Shown here piece by piece: positions 7,848 through 16,580 of a stretch of DNA of 64,000 nt. The first letter of the stretch is position 1. Each line of letters starts with the position of its first letter. The stretch spans positions 1 to 64,000 of the forward strand of contig NZ_JAIUZP010000009.1 in the NCBI RefSeq assembly GCF_020171315.1. The letters are read 5' to 3'. This DNA is from Pseudooceanicola nanhaiensis. Lineage in GTDB: Bacteria > Pseudomonadota > Alphaproteobacteria > Rhodobacterales > Rhodobacteraceae. Under the pieces are notes generated by a model. That model searched no databases. It was given only the letters and a program-made list of their open reading frames with translations, and was not told the DNA's origin. A program made the position numbers and the translations under genes.

Positions 7848-9130
7848 CCGTTCTCTCTCAGGATACGACCCGCGAGGTAGAGAGAGCCGCAAATCAGCAC
7901 CCGGGCGTCGGGGGTTTCGGCAGCGATCCGGGCAAGGGCCCCTGCCACGTCCACATCCGCGTGGGCGGTCATACCTACACTCCGGGCCACCTCGGCCGTG
8001 GTCTCGGCGGGCAGGGTCGCGGCCTCGCCGGGGATCGACACCGCGTCGAGAGAGACGGCATGGGGCGCAAGGGGGCGCAGGAAGCCTGCGATGTCCTTGG
8101 TGTTGAGCATCCCGCAGATCAGGTAGGTCGGTCGCGCGGGCAGGCTGGCCAGATGGGTGGCAAGCGCCTCGCCGGCGGCCGGGTTGTGCCCGCCGTCAAG
8201 CCAGAGCTCGATCCCCGGGGCGCTCTCCACCAGCGGGCCGCTGCGCAGGCGCTGCATCCGTGCGGGCCAGTAGGCCGTGGTCACCGCCGCCTCGCAGGCC
8301 GCCTCGTCGAAGCCGAGGTGGCGCAGGCCCGCAATGGCCATGCCCGCGTTGCCGATCTGGTGCGCGCCGGGCAGGTTCGGCAGCGGCAGGTCCAGCAGGC
8401 CGTTCTCGTCCTGATAGATCAGCCGTCCGCGTTCTTCCCAGGCCGTCCAGTGTTGGCCGTGCACGAGCAGCGGCGCGCCAAGACGCGCGGCGCGGGCCTC
8501 GATCACCTCCAGCACCTCGTCGGGCTGGGGGCCAACCACGCAGGGCACGCCCCGCTTGAGGATACCGGCCTTCTCGCCGCCGATCTCGGCCAGGGTCTCG
8601 CCGAGGAACTGCTGATGGTCGAGGGAGATCGGCGTGATCACCGTCAGGGCAGGGGCCTCGATCACGTTGGTGGCGTCGAGCCGCCCGCCAAGACCCACTT
8701 CCAGCAGGGTGTACTCCGCGGGCGTGCGGGCGAAGGCCAGCAGCGCGGCGCAGGTCGTGATCTCGAAATAGGTGATCGTTTCGCCGTCATTGGCGCGGTA
8801 GCACTCGTCCAGCAGCGCCGCCAGGGCCTCTTCGGTGATCAGCTCACCGGCCAGCCGGATACGCTCGTGGAACCGTGCGAGGTGCGGCGAGGTATAGGCG
8901 TGGACGCGCTTGCCCGCGCCCTCCAGCCCGGCGCGGAACATCGCCTGGGTCGAGCCCTTGCCGTTGGTCCCAGCAAGGTGGATCACCGGCGGCAGCTTGT
9001 CCTGCGGATCGTCGAGGGCATGCAGCAGACGCCAGACCCGGTCCAGCGTCAGGTCGATGATCTTGGGGTGCAGGGCCATCATCCGCTCGAGGATGACGTC
9101 CGACCCCTGCACAGACCCGGCGGATGTCAC
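7844..9130 (-). CDS. folC: Bifunctional folylpolyglutamate synthase/dihydrofolate synthase
   Basis: A 428-residue Mur-ligase-family enzyme that adds glutamate to dihydropteroate and to folates. The P-loop GTNGKGS is at residues 54-60; [28 protein letters not shown] and [14 protein letters not shown] are folate-ligase signatures; the C-terminal domain has [13 protein letters not shown]. The GTG start overlaps the accD stop by four bases (GTGA), so translation is probably coupled to accD. This accD-folC order is widespread in bacteria. Confidence 0.95.
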   Translation of the reverse strand: MTSAGSVQGSDVILERMMALHPKIIDLTLDRVWRLLHALDDPQDKLPPVIHLAGTNGKGSTQAMFRAGLEGAGKRVHAYTSPHLARFHERIRLAGELITEEALAALLDECYRANDGETITYFEITTCAALLAFARTPAEYTLLEVGLGGRLDATNVIEAPALTVITPISLDHQQFLGETLAEIGGEKAGILKRGVPCVVGPQPDEVLEVIEARAARLGAPLLVHGQHWTAWEERGRLIYQDENGLLDLPLPNLPGAHQIGNAGMAIAGLRHLGFDEAACEAAVTTAYWPARMQRLRSGPLVESAPGIELWLDGGHNPAAGEALATHLASLPARPTYLICGMLNTKDIAGFLRPLAPHAVSLDAVSIPGEAATLPAETTAEVARSVGMTAHADVDVAGALARIAAETPDARVLICGSLYLAGRILRENG

Positions 9131-10167
9131 TTGGACTTGCCCTTGGCCGGTTTCTCGGCCGCCTTGGCGTCCTTCTCCGCTGCGGGCTTCTCGACCTTGG
9201 CGGTTTTCGGCACGACGGGCGCCGCATCGGGCGTGTCGCCTTCCGGCGCCTTGGCCGCAGGCGGCGGCGCGATCATCTCACTCTCGTCCGGCGCGGGGAG
9301 GTCGCCTTTCACCGCCGGCGGCTCTTTCAGCAGCATCCGGATGATGGTGATCAGCTCGTCGCGCATGTCGAGGCGGCTGGTCACGCGGTCCAGCATCCCG
9401 TGATCGAGCAGGTACTCCGACCGCTGGAAGCCTTCGGGCAGTTTCTCGCGGATGGTCTGCTCGATGACGCGGGGGCCGGCGAAGCAGATCAGGGCGTTCG
9501 GCTCGGCGATGTGCACGTCGCCCAGCATGGCGTAGCTGGCCGTGACGCCGCCCGTGGTCGGGTCGGTCAGCACGACGATATAGGGCAGGTCGGCCTCTTT
9601 CAGCATCTGGATCGCGACCGTGGTGCGCGGCATCTGCATGAGCGAGAGGATGCCTTCCTGCATCCGCGCGCCACCGGCGGCGGAGAAGAGGACGAAGGGC
9701 CGCTTCAACTTCACCGCGCGTTCGACACCTGCGATGATCGCGTTGCCGACATACATGCCCATGGAGCCGCCCATGAAGCTGAAGTCCTGCGCGGCGGCAA
9801 CGATGGGCGTGCGCCCGATCTCGCCTTCCGCCACCAGCATGGCCTCATGCTCGCCGGTTTTCTTCTGCGCGGCCTTCATGCGGTCGGGGTAGCGCTTCTG
9901 GTCGCGGAACTGCAGCGGGTCCGCGATGGGATCGGGGACCTTCACCTCGGAGAAGATGCCGCCGTCAAAGAGCGCCTTGAAGCGTTCGCGCGGGCTGATC
10001 GGCATGTGATGGCCGCAGGAGCTGCAGACGTTCAGGTTGTCCGACAGTTCGCGGTGGAACAGCATGGTGCCGCAGCTGTCGCACTTGGACCACAGGTTCT
10101 CGGGAACCTCGCGCCGGGAAAAGATCGAGTTGATCCGCGGCCGCACGTAGTTGGTGATCCAGTTCAT
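9127..10167 (-). CDS. accD: Acetyl-CoA carboxylase carboxyltransferase subunit beta
   Basis: A 346-residue beta subunit of the carboxyltransferase that, with AccA, makes malonyl-CoA for fatty acid synthesis. The N-terminal four-Cys zinc ribbon is intact (Cys29, 32, 48 and 51), followed by the crotonase-like core ([35 protein letters not shown]). The last ~55 residues are a low-complexity tail rich in Ala, Lys, Pro and Glu, longer than in E. coli AccD (about 304 residues). The start [10 protein letters not shown] is the conserved one. It overlaps folC by four bases. Confidence 0.96.
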   Translation of the reverse strand: MNWITNYVRPRINSIFSRREVPENLWSKCDSCGTMLFHRELSDNLNVCSSCGHHMPISPRERFKALFDGGIFSEVKVPDPIADPLQFRDQKRYPDRMKAAQKKTGEHEAMLVAEGEIGRTPIVAAAQDFSFMGGSMGMYVGNAIIAGVERAVKLKRPFVLFSAAGGARMQEGILSLMQMPRTTVAIQMLKEADLPYIVVLTDPTTGGVTASYAMLGDVHIAEPNALICFAGPRVIEQTIREKLPEGFQRSEYLLDHGMLDRVTSRLDMRDELITIIRMLLKEPPAVKGDLPAPDESEMIAPPPAAKAPEGDTPDAAPVVPKTAKVEKPAAEKDAKAAEKPAKGKSK

Positions 10168-10227
10168 GCTTCTGGCCCTCTGCTGTTCGCTCTGCCCCCA
10201 GATAAGCGGCGGCACGGGGAATTGCAA

Positions 10228-11121
10228 TCAACGCCTCAGGGCAAGCCGTGCTGCAAGCCAGCACAGGCCGACGATGGCCAGTTCGATCAGGAGAGTGATC
10301 GAGAAAACCGGCCCCACCAGCCCGTCCTCGGGCACCCATGCGGGCAGCAGCACATAGGCGAGGCCGGAATCGGGCGCGCCCTGTTCGCCGAAGAAGAGGA
10401 AGGAATAGGCGTTGTTGGCGAGGTGGAAGCCGATTGCCGCCCCCAGCGAGCCGGTCCGCGCCGTCAGGTCCGAGGCCGCGACGCCGAAGGCGAAGGCCCA
10501 GATCACGTATTGCGCGGCATCCGTCGGGTCGATGCCGTTCTCGTAATGCGCGAGGGCAAAGATCGCGTTGGGCAGGATCAGCCAGGCGATGGGATGGGAG
10601 AAGCGCGCCGCCACCTGTTGTTGCAGCAGGCCGCGGTAGAAGACCTCCTCCGAGCCCGTCTGCACCAGCAGCGCCGCCATCCCCAGCGGCAGGGCGGCGA
10701 TCCAGCCGAGAAGCGGGCGGAACTCGGTCGAGGGTTCGAAGCCGTACCACGGCGGCAGAAGCTCCACGGCGAGGAAGACGAGGCCCGCGGCCACGAAGAC
10801 CCGCAGCAGGTCCCGCGCGGCGATGCGGACCGGGCCAAAGAGACTGGCCGCGCCGCGCTGGTAGAAGGCGCGCGCCACGAGGATCACCGCCCCGGCCATG
10901 ATGCCGAAGCTCAGCAGCTGCAGGCTGAGGGCGACCGGCGTGCTGCCGTCCCACATGGCAAGCGCGGCCCCGGGGGCCACCTGCATCAACAGGTAGTCGA
11001 GCGCCGTAATCCCGAGGGTGAAAAGGAACTCTACCGCGAAGAAGGCGATGACGATCTTGAACAGCGCCGGGTCCCGGCGGGCGGGCGCGATATATCCGTC
11101 GTGGGGGGCGTAGCCGCGCAT
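10228..11121 (-). CDS. CPBP family intramembrane metalloprotease (first of two)
   Basis: A 297-residue multi-pass protein of the CPBP (Abi/CAAX protease, Rce1-like) family. All three motifs are intact: EExxxR (Glu158, Glu159, Arg163), FALAH (His192) and HLANN (His233, Asn237). These residues form the glutamate/histidine site of this protease superfamily. The ATG at 11121 lies 4 bases after the stop of the upstream paralogue, so the two are probably cotranscribed. About 60 bases separate it from accD. Substrates of such proteins in proteobacteria are mostly unknown. Confidence 0.85.
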   Translation of the reverse strand: MRGYAPHDGYIAPARRDPALFKIVIAFFAVEFLFTLGITALDYLLMQVAPGAALAMWDGSTPVALSLQLLSFGIMAGAVILVARAFYQRGAASLFGPVRIAARDLLRVFVAAGLVFLAVELLPPWYGFEPSTEFRPLLGWIAALPLGMAALLVQTGSEEVFYRGLLQQQVAARFSHPIAWLILPNAIFALAHYENGIDPTDAAQYVIWAFAFGVAASDLTARTGSLGAAIGFHLANNAYSFLFFGEQGAPDSGLAYVLLPAWVPEDGLVGPVFSITLLIELAIVGLCWLAARLALRR

Positions 11122-11125
11122 CCGT

Positions 11126-11995
11126 TCAGCGCCGCCGGATCGCAAGGCGCGCCACGCCCCAGAGCAGGACGAGAGAGGCCAGCTCGATGGGGATCTGCAG
11201 GCGCAGCGCGGGGTCCCCGGCCGTGATCGGCAAGGTGTAGAGAGAGAGCCCGGACATCGGCCCCTCCAGCGACAGGATCGTCAGCGCCGAGACGTTGTTC
11301 AGGAAGTGCAGCGCCACCGCCGGCCCGAGGGAGCCATCGCGCGCCGTGAGGTCGGCCGCGATCAGCCCGAAGAGCGTGGGCGAGGCGATCAGCAGCAGCA
11401 TCGTCCCGGCGTCCTCTGTCGGGTTCAGGTGCAGCAGGCCGAAGATCACCGCGGGCAGCACCATCCAAATCAGCGGCGAGCGGAAGCGCGCGGCCAGTTG
11501 GCTCTGCAGGTAGCCGCGGAACATCACCTCCTCGGCGAGGATCTGGATGAAGATGCCGGTCAGGGCCAGCGGCATCAGGCGCAGCCAGCGGTCGAGCGGC
11601 ACGTTCGGTTCCGGCGTCAGCCCGCCGGGCATCGGCAGCAGGGCCAGCGGGATGCCTACGATCAGCGCGGCGACGAAGGTGCGCAGGAAGCCGCGCAGGA
11701 ACCGGTCGCGCGGGCCCAGAAGGCTCCACGGGCTGCGGCGGTGCAGCAGCGGCACGACGATGGCGATCGCCACGAGAAGGCATAGGAAGGACCACAGCAG
11801 CAGGGTCAGGCCGGTGGCCGTGCGCCCTTCGCTGTCGAATTTCATCGGCAGGCCCCATTGGGTCTGCGCAAAGAACCACCCCGCCATCAGCCCCATGTAG
11901 AGACCGGCCACCAGCAGTGCGCCCAGCACCAGCCGCCAGAGAGCCGGGCGGCGGTGTGCAGGTTCCGAAAACTGGGCTTGGGCGGCGTAAGACAT
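11126..11995 (-). CDS. CPBP family intramembrane metalloprotease (second of two)
   Basis: A 289-residue paralogue of the next gene, with the same layout: EEVMFR (Glu155, Glu156, Arg160), FGLLH (His189) and HFLNN (His230, Asn234). About eight hydrophobic segments are visible. It is the first gene of a minus-strand run CPBP-CPBP-accD-folC. The two proteases look diverged except around the motifs, so the duplication is old. The start MSYAAQAQF is preferred over in-frame codons further upstream, which add an arginine-rich stretch with no hydrophobic or family character. Confidence 0.85.
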   Translation of the reverse strand: MSYAAQAQFSEPAHRRPALWRLVLGALLVAGLYMGLMAGWFFAQTQWGLPMKFDSEGRTATGLTLLLWSFLCLLVAIAIVVPLLHRRSPWSLLGPRDRFLRGFLRTFVAALIVGIPLALLPMPGGLTPEPNVPLDRWLRLMPLALTGIFIQILAEEVMFRGYLQSQLAARFRSPLIWMVLPAVIFGLLHLNPTEDAGTMLLLIASPTLFGLIAADLTARDGSLGPAVALHFLNNVSALTILSLEGPMSGLSLYTLPITAGDPALRLQIPIELASLVLLWGVARLAIRRR

Positions 11996-12308
11996 GGCGG
12001 GCACCCTAGACCTGCCCCCGGTGACCCGCAATCGGACTTGTGCCATGCGGGGGGCTCCTCTATCCCCGTCGCATGGTTCCCGCAGGCTCTGTCGCCTCCG
12101 GTCATGATGGGCCGCCGGACCGGCGGCGCCGGTACCGGAACAGGCGCCACAGAACGGGGCGGCCCCGCCGGTCCAGCCGGCGCGCTGGCCCCGCGAAACG
12201 AGCCGATGGAAACCAAGCGCATACCAAATGCGTTCATTATTCAGGTTTCACGGGCCCGCGTGGTCCGGTTTCCGGTGACGAGTGTTTCGAAACGCAAGGC
12301 AGCGCATC
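11996..12308. other. Intergenic region between divergent genes
   Basis: 313 bases between the CPBP protease (minus) and the lipoprotein gene (plus). It must hold both promoters. A relatively AT-rich part at about 12220-12245, with CATTAT as a possible -10, precedes the lipoprotein gene. No clear repeat, RNA or small gene was found. Confidence 0.4.
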
Positions 12309-13163
12309 ATGGCTGACATCCTCAGACCCCTGGTTGACCTGACCGCGAAACTGCGGGCCCCGGCCCTGCTTGTGACCGCCGCCATGGCGCTGACGGGCTG
12401 CCTGACCCTGCCCGAGGACACGGACGGTGCGCCCCAGGTGGGCTTCCTCTCCTCGTCGGAAACGCGCCCGCGCGCCCTGATGCAGGAGGCCGGGATGGCC
12501 AGCGGCGTGGTCAAGGTGAAGCCGCCGGTCGGCTATTGCATCGACGAGAAGAGCTTCCGCGCCAGCCGCAACGGGGGCTTCGCGCTCGTCGCTTCCTGCC
12601 GGGTGCTCAGTGCCGGGACGCAGGGCACCTCGGTCGCGCCCGTGGTGATGACCGTCACGGCCCTGCCCAAGGCCGCGAATGTCCCGATGCCCACGACCGA
12701 GGACCTCGCCGCCAGCTTCGCCCCCGCCAAGGCACTCTGGAGCGGAGAGACCACGGGCCTGCATATCGTCCAGCTGGCCGCGGGTGGCGATCAGGCCGTG
12801 CCCGGCGCAGATCCGCGCCATTGGCGCGCGATGATGCTGATGAACAACTACCTCATTGGCCTTGCGCTCTATGGTCCGCAGGACAGTGACGTGGTCATCT
12901 CGGGCGGGCGCGACCTGTTGACGGCGCTGGCGGCAGGCATCCGCAACGCGAGCCCCACGCCCGAGGCGCTGGCGGAACGGACCGGCGCCCCGGCCGCCTC
13001 CCCCGCTGAGGCAGAAGAGACCGCAGAGAAACGCGCCGCGGTGTCCGAGGCTTTGCCCGATCCCGTGGCCGCCGCAACCGCCAAGGGGGCGTCGGCCTCC
13101 TTCGCCGGGACAGGGGCCTCGCAGCGGCGCGGACGGCGGCAGATCCTTGATTTGTCCCGCTGA
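12309..13163 (+). CDS. Predicted lipoprotein of unknown function
   Basis: A 284-residue protein with a lipoprotein signal: basic N-terminus, hydrophobic stretch PALLVTAAMA, and lipobox LTGC with the modified cysteine at residue 31. The mature part has a globular domain (about 40-220) with VGYCIDEKSF and a second Cys in FALVASC, perhaps a disulfide. An Ala/Glu-rich C-terminal tail ends in QRRGRRQILDLSR. I do not recognise a named family. A gap of about 310 bases upstream separates it from the divergent protease gene. The DUF6478 gene follows after 113 bases. Confidence 0.7.
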   Translation: MADILRPLVDLTAKLRAPALLVTAAMALTGCLTLPEDTDGAPQVGFLSSSETRPRALMQEAGMASGVVKVKPPVGYCIDEKSFRASRNGGFALVASCRVLSAGTQGTSVAPVVMTVTALPKAANVPMPTTEDLAASFAPAKALWSGETTGLHIVQLAAGGDQAVPGADPRHWRAMMLMNNYLIGLALYGPQDSDVVISGGRDLLTALAAGIRNASPTPEALAERTGAPAASPAEAEETAEKRAAVSEALPDPVAAATAKGASASFAGTGASQRRGRRQILDLSR

Positions 13164-13276
13164 CGGATTTCGGGTTATGCTGCGGCAGGTCCTTGCGGGG
13201 ACGGGCCCGCAGACGGCCCGCCCGGGGCCGCGGTGAGGCAGCCGGTTAGGCAAGGCGCAGGAACACTCGGGATACG

Positions 13277-14047
13277 ATGGGCAAACAGGGCAGTCTGATC
13301 AGAAACATGCTTGCCGGTCGGGAACTGGCTTGGTGGCGGTCCCGTGCGGATCAGGCGGCGCGCCTGTCGCTGAACGATCTGCGCAGCGGACGGTCCAAGG
13401 CCCGCGCCCTGCGGGGCGAGCTGGAGCGGTTCCTGCGGATCGCCGAAGACCGCCTTGCCCTGCCGCGTATCGGCTCTTCCGCGATCATGCTGCCGTATAA
13501 CACCGACTGGTCGTGGCGGCCCGCGCTTTGGCGCACGCCCCTGCCGGTGCCGGGCCAGTCCTCCGCCCAGACCAAGACAATGCTGGGCGACGAGGTCACC
13601 CTGTTCCACGATTGCCGCCATTCCGAGCTGACGCTGCGCCAGCTGCGCAACCAGCGCGAGGCTGATCTGGCGCCCTATGGCCTGCGGATGGATGTCTTTG
13701 GATTCGATGGCTCGTTCCTGTCGATCGTGCTCGACCTGCCGCCCGAGGCGGCGCAGGGCCTGCTGCGCCGTCATCTGGTGCGGCTCGACAGCATCATCGA
13801 GGTCGAGGCCCCGCTGGAGATCTTCGCCCGGCTCAACGTGCGCCACGGCCCCAACACGGAACAATTCGTGCGGGAAATCTCGCTGGAGCAGGCCGCCGCC
13901 GTGGTCGAATTCGATCTGGCCTATTCGAACATCAACGAGAAGCGGGTCGAGAAGGTCTGGCTCGACCTGATCTTCGAGAACCCGCAGATGAACCAGGTCG
14001 TGATCCGCGACCTGACCTTCAGCCGCCGCCCGCGCGCGGAAATCTAA
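13277..14047 (+). CDS. DUF6478 family protein
   Basis: A 256-residue soluble protein with no signal peptide. The pattern LFHDCRHSELTLRQLRNQREADLAPYGLR, then FDGSFLSIVLDLP, RHGPNTEQFVREI, and VEFDLAYSNINEKRVEKVWLDLIFENP matches a protein conserved in Rhodobacterales that I recall as DUF6478. The C-terminal half looks beta-rich (lectin/jelly-roll-like), but that is an impression. The function is unknown. The next gene starts 10 bases after its stop, with AAGGA at the end of this gene, so the pair is likely translated from one transcript. Confidence 0.75.
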   Translation: MGKQGSLIRNMLAGRELAWWRSRADQAARLSLNDLRSGRSKARALRGELERFLRIAEDRLALPRIGSSAIMLPYNTDWSWRPALWRTPLPVPGQSSAQTKTMLGDEVTLFHDCRHSELTLRQLRNQREADLAPYGLRMDVFGFDGSFLSIVLDLPPEAAQGLLRRHLVRLDSIIEVEAPLEIFARLNVRHGPNTEQFVREISLEQAAAVVEFDLAYSNINEKRVEKVWLDLIFENPQMNQVVIRDLTFSRRPRAEI

Positions 14048-14057
14048 GGACCATGTG

Positions 14058-14432
14058 ATGAGCAGCGAGCTGACCCTGACAAAGACCCGTCTGGCCGAGG
14101 GCGTCTGGCAAGGCGTGCTGATCGCCCCGGGCGGCACCGTGCCGAGGATCGAGGCCCAGCACGCCGGTCGTCTGGTCGAGGGGGTGTCCGTCACCGCCGG
14201 CGAGGCAGCGGGCGAGTGGACGGTGCGCGTGCCCGTCCCGATCGAGGCGATCGGGGACGGGGTGCACACGGTGACGATCTCCGAGGCGGAGGGCGGTGCG
14301 AGCCTTGGGGATTTCTCGATCCTCTCGGGCGAGGCGCTGGCCGACACGCTGCAGGCAGAGGTGGCCCTGCTGCGCGAGGAACTGGACATGCTGAAGCGGG
14401 CGTTCCGGCGTCACTGCAAGGACACCGCCTGA
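14058..14432 (+). CDS. Conserved small protein coupled to DUF6478
   Basis: A 124-residue protein of unknown function. The body (residues 1-95) is predicted as beta-rich, with repeated short Val/Thr strands (GEWTVRVPVPIEAIGDGVHTVTI). The last ~30 residues form an amphipathic helix (ADTLQAEVALLREELDMLKR) likely to be a coiled coil, then a basic end. AAGGA at 14046-14050 gives a 7-base spacing to the ATG. Its position directly after DUF6478 suggests that the two proteins work together. Confidence 0.7.
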   Translation: MSSELTLTKTRLAEGVWQGVLIAPGGTVPRIEAQHAGRLVEGVSVTAGEAAGEWTVRVPVPIEAIGDGVHTVTISEAEGGASLGDFSILSGEALADTLQAEVALLREELDMLKRAFRRHCKDTA

Positions 14433-14460
14433 TCCGTCTTGAGGGGCGACGCCCCGCCTG

Positions 14461-15288
14461 TCATGCGCGGGCGGACATCACCACCGCGGGCAGCGGTACG
14501 ATCCAGCGGCCCTCTGCATCCCGCCCGCATTTCGCGCGGACTTCATCGGCCATGTAGCTGCGGATCGCCTCTGCCCTGTCGCGCGGCTGGCGCTGCATCA
14601 GAACACCCATCCGCACCGTCCCGTTGTGGAAGAGAGAGTAGAAGTCCTCCGGCTCGTCCAGCCGCCAGTGGCTGTCGACGGGCTCGGCCTGCGGATCGAC
14701 GAAACCGGCGGCTTCCAGCGCGGGAAAGGCGACCTCCGGGTCGGCGAGGGCATTCGCGTCGGGCGCGGGGGGCAGCGTGATCTCGGGCGCGCCGAGGGTG
14801 CGCAGCGCCTCGGTCACCGTGCGAAACCCGAAGGAGCGGGCGGGCGGCTCCCAGATGGAGAAGGCGATGCGGCCCCCGCGCCGCAGGACGCGGTGCGCTT
14901 CGGCAAGGACGGCCTGCGGATCGGGCACATGGGGCAGGCCGAAGCCGATGGTGACGGCGTCGAACGTGTCCGGTTCGAACGGCAGGTCGGCGGCATCGCC
15001 CTGCAGCACGGCGGCATCGGGCACCCGGGTGCGCGCCAGTTCGACCATTGCGTGCGAGAAATCCAGCGCCGTGACCTCGGCGCCGGTCGCCACCAGCCCC
15101 GCGGTGACGATGCCGGGGCCGCAGCACAGGTCCAGCGCCTCCTGTCCCGGTTCGAGGCCGAGGCCCCCCACGATCGCGGGAACGCACATCATGGAGGCCG
15201 GGGCAAAGCTGTCCGCGTAGCTCTGCGCGATGTCGGCGTCCGACCATCCCGCCTGTTCGAAGTCTGCAAAGGCGTCGTACTGGCTCAT
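14461..15288 (-). CDS. Class I SAM-dependent methyltransferase (UbiE/type 11-like)
   Basis: A 275-residue methyltransferase. Motif I is LDLCCGPGIVT (near residues 52-62), with an acidic residue at the end of strand 2 (ALDFSHAMV), then GDAADLPFEPDTFDAVTIGFGLPHVPD and RVLRRGGRIAFSIWEP, the layout of Methyltransf_11 enzymes such as UbiE. The substrate is not deducible. It is convergent with the DUF6478 pair and divergent from the LysR gene. Confidence 0.82.
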   Translation of the reverse strand: MSQYDAFADFEQAGWSDADIAQSYADSFAPASMMCVPAIVGGLGLEPGQEALDLCCGPGIVTAGLVATGAEVTALDFSHAMVELARTRVPDAAVLQGDAADLPFEPDTFDAVTIGFGLPHVPDPQAVLAEAHRVLRRGGRIAFSIWEPPARSFGFRTVTEALRTLGAPEITLPPAPDANALADPEVAFPALEAAGFVDPQAEPVDSHWRLDEPEDFYSLFHNGTVRMGVLMQRQPRDRAEAIRSYMADEVRAKCGRDAEGRWIVPLPAVVMSARA

Positions 15289-15416
15289 GCGTGATTCCGT
15301 CCGTGCCCGGGGGGTTAAGGTTAACCATAGGTCACCCCGGCCTCTGCGCCAAACCCGGCGGGCGGGTTAAAGCATGGAAACGTGTTGTTTTCCTGTTGCC
15401 GTGCCTTCAACGATCC

Positions 15417-15440
15417 CAGACAAAACCCCGATATTGTCTG
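15417..15440. promoter_or_regulatory. Dyad upstream of lysR, probable autoregulatory site
   Basis: CAGACAA (15417-15423) and TTGTCTG (15434-15440) form a perfect 7-bp inverted repeat with a 10-base spacer. It lies 70 bases before the LysR-type gene. LysR regulators normally bind an AT-rich dyad in this position. Confidence 0.5.
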
Positions 15441-15510
15441 TCCGGTGCCCCGTTCCTGCCTGAATTGAGCTCGATAACCAGAGCCCAGAAGAAACGAGGT
15501 TAGGTGACAC

Positions 15511-16416
15511 ATGGACCGTCTTACAGAGATGGAAGCATTCGCCACCGTGGTGGACCAAGGTGGTTTCACGGATGCGGCCAAGAAAATGGGTATCTCGAAA
15601 TCCGCCGTGTCCAAACACGTCTCCTCGCTGGAGGCGCGTCTGGGCGCCCGACTGCTCAACCGGACCACGCGCCGCGTGTCTCCGACGGAGATCGGACTGG
15701 CCTACTACGACCGCGCCCGCCGGGTGCTGAACGATGCCGGAGAGGCCGACGCGCTGGTGACCTCGATGCAGAGCGACCCGTCGGGCCTGCTGCGCATCTC
15801 GGTGGCCACCGACTTCGGCGTCAATCATCTGAGCCCGGTGCTGGGAGAGTTCCTCGCCGAGTTCCCGGACATCACCGTCAACATGGTGCTGAACAACCGC
15901 TACGTAGAGCTGATCTCGGAAGGGTTCGACATGGCGATCCGCATCGGGGAGCTGGAAGACAGCACCCTGCGGGCGCGCAAGCTGACCGAGACCGCCAAGC
16001 GGATGATCGCCGCGCCGTCCTACTTCGAGAAGTATGGCCGACCTGCGCGGATCGACGATCTGAACGAACACAAGCTGCTGCATTACTCCAGCCAGTCCTC
16101 CGGCAACGTCTGGAAGCTGACCGCCCCCTCGGGCGAGAAGCGACAGGTGCGCACCGCCGGGTGGCTGTCGGTGAACGATGGCCAGTCGCTGCTGAACGCC
16201 GCGATCTCGGGCCTCGGCATCGCCTACCTGCCCAGTTTCCTCTACGCCGATGCGATGCGGCAGGGGCTGGTGGAGGATGCGATCCCCGATCTGCCGCTGG
16301 AACTGCAGGGCATCTACGCGGTCTATCCGCCGGGCCGGTTCACCCAGCCCAAGGTCCGCGCCTTCATTGATTTCCTTGTCCGCTCCTTCGCTGAGAAGGG
16401 CCCGGTCAACTGGTAA
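15511..16416 (+). CDS. LysR family transcriptional regulator (CrgA-like group)
   Basis: A 301-residue LysR regulator. The N-terminal winged HTH reads MEAFATVVDQGGFTDAAKK, then KSAVSKHVSSLEARLG and LLNRTTRRVSPTEIG (residues 1-60). The effector domain starts near 90 (LLRISVATDFGVNHLSPVLGEFL) and has the usual two-lobe pattern. This subgroup (DsdC/CrgA-like) often controls oxidoreductases or efflux, but no obvious target lies beside it. It ends at a strong terminator. The dyad at 15417-15440 suggests autoregulation. Confidence 0.9.
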   Translation: MDRLTEMEAFATVVDQGGFTDAAKKMGISKSAVSKHVSSLEARLGARLLNRTTRRVSPTEIGLAYYDRARRVLNDAGEADALVTSMQSDPSGLLRISVATDFGVNHLSPVLGEFLAEFPDITVNMVLNNRYVELISEGFDMAIRIGELEDSTLRARKLTETAKRMIAAPSYFEKYGRPARIDDLNEHKLLHYSSQSSGNVWKLTAPSGEKRQVRTAGWLSVNDGQSLLNAAISGLGIAYLPSFLYADAMRQGLVEDAIPDLPLELQGIYAVYPPGRFTQPKVRAFIDFLVRSFAEKGPVNW

Positions 16417-16480
16417 CCCAATCGATGCCGCCCGCGTGGCGGTGCCCCCGACCTTCCCCGTGCCTGTGAAGGCTACTGCC

Positions 16481-16513
16481 CCCCGGGTCCCTCGTGGTCC
16501 CGGGGATTTTTTT
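16481..16513 (+). terminator. Terminator after lysR
   Basis: CCCCGGG (16481-16487) pairs with CCCGGGG (16499-16505), extended inward by CC/GG beyond a T-T mismatch, and is followed by seven T residues. It is a clear Rho-independent terminator for the LysR gene. Confidence 0.85.
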
Positions 16514-16580
16514 GTGCGTCGCCCCTCCTACGCTGCAGATCGCCCGTTTTCGGGCCGTCGGGTGGGCGGTCTCTGAGCGC

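Noticed and set aside
7519-7850. Possible replication origin (CtrA site, GANTC cluster)
   Set aside because: No DnaA boxes, no AT-rich unwinding region and no origin-type neighbours were found. A promoter/small RNA explanation fits better.
9124-11226. 700-codon plus-strand open frame
   Set aside because: Fully antisense to accD and the CPBP genes, which have clear motifs; the translation is low-complexity.
12040-12316. Small open frames before the lipoprotein gene
   Set aside because: Gly/Arg/Pro-rich translations without ribosome sites; the region is more likely promoter DNA.
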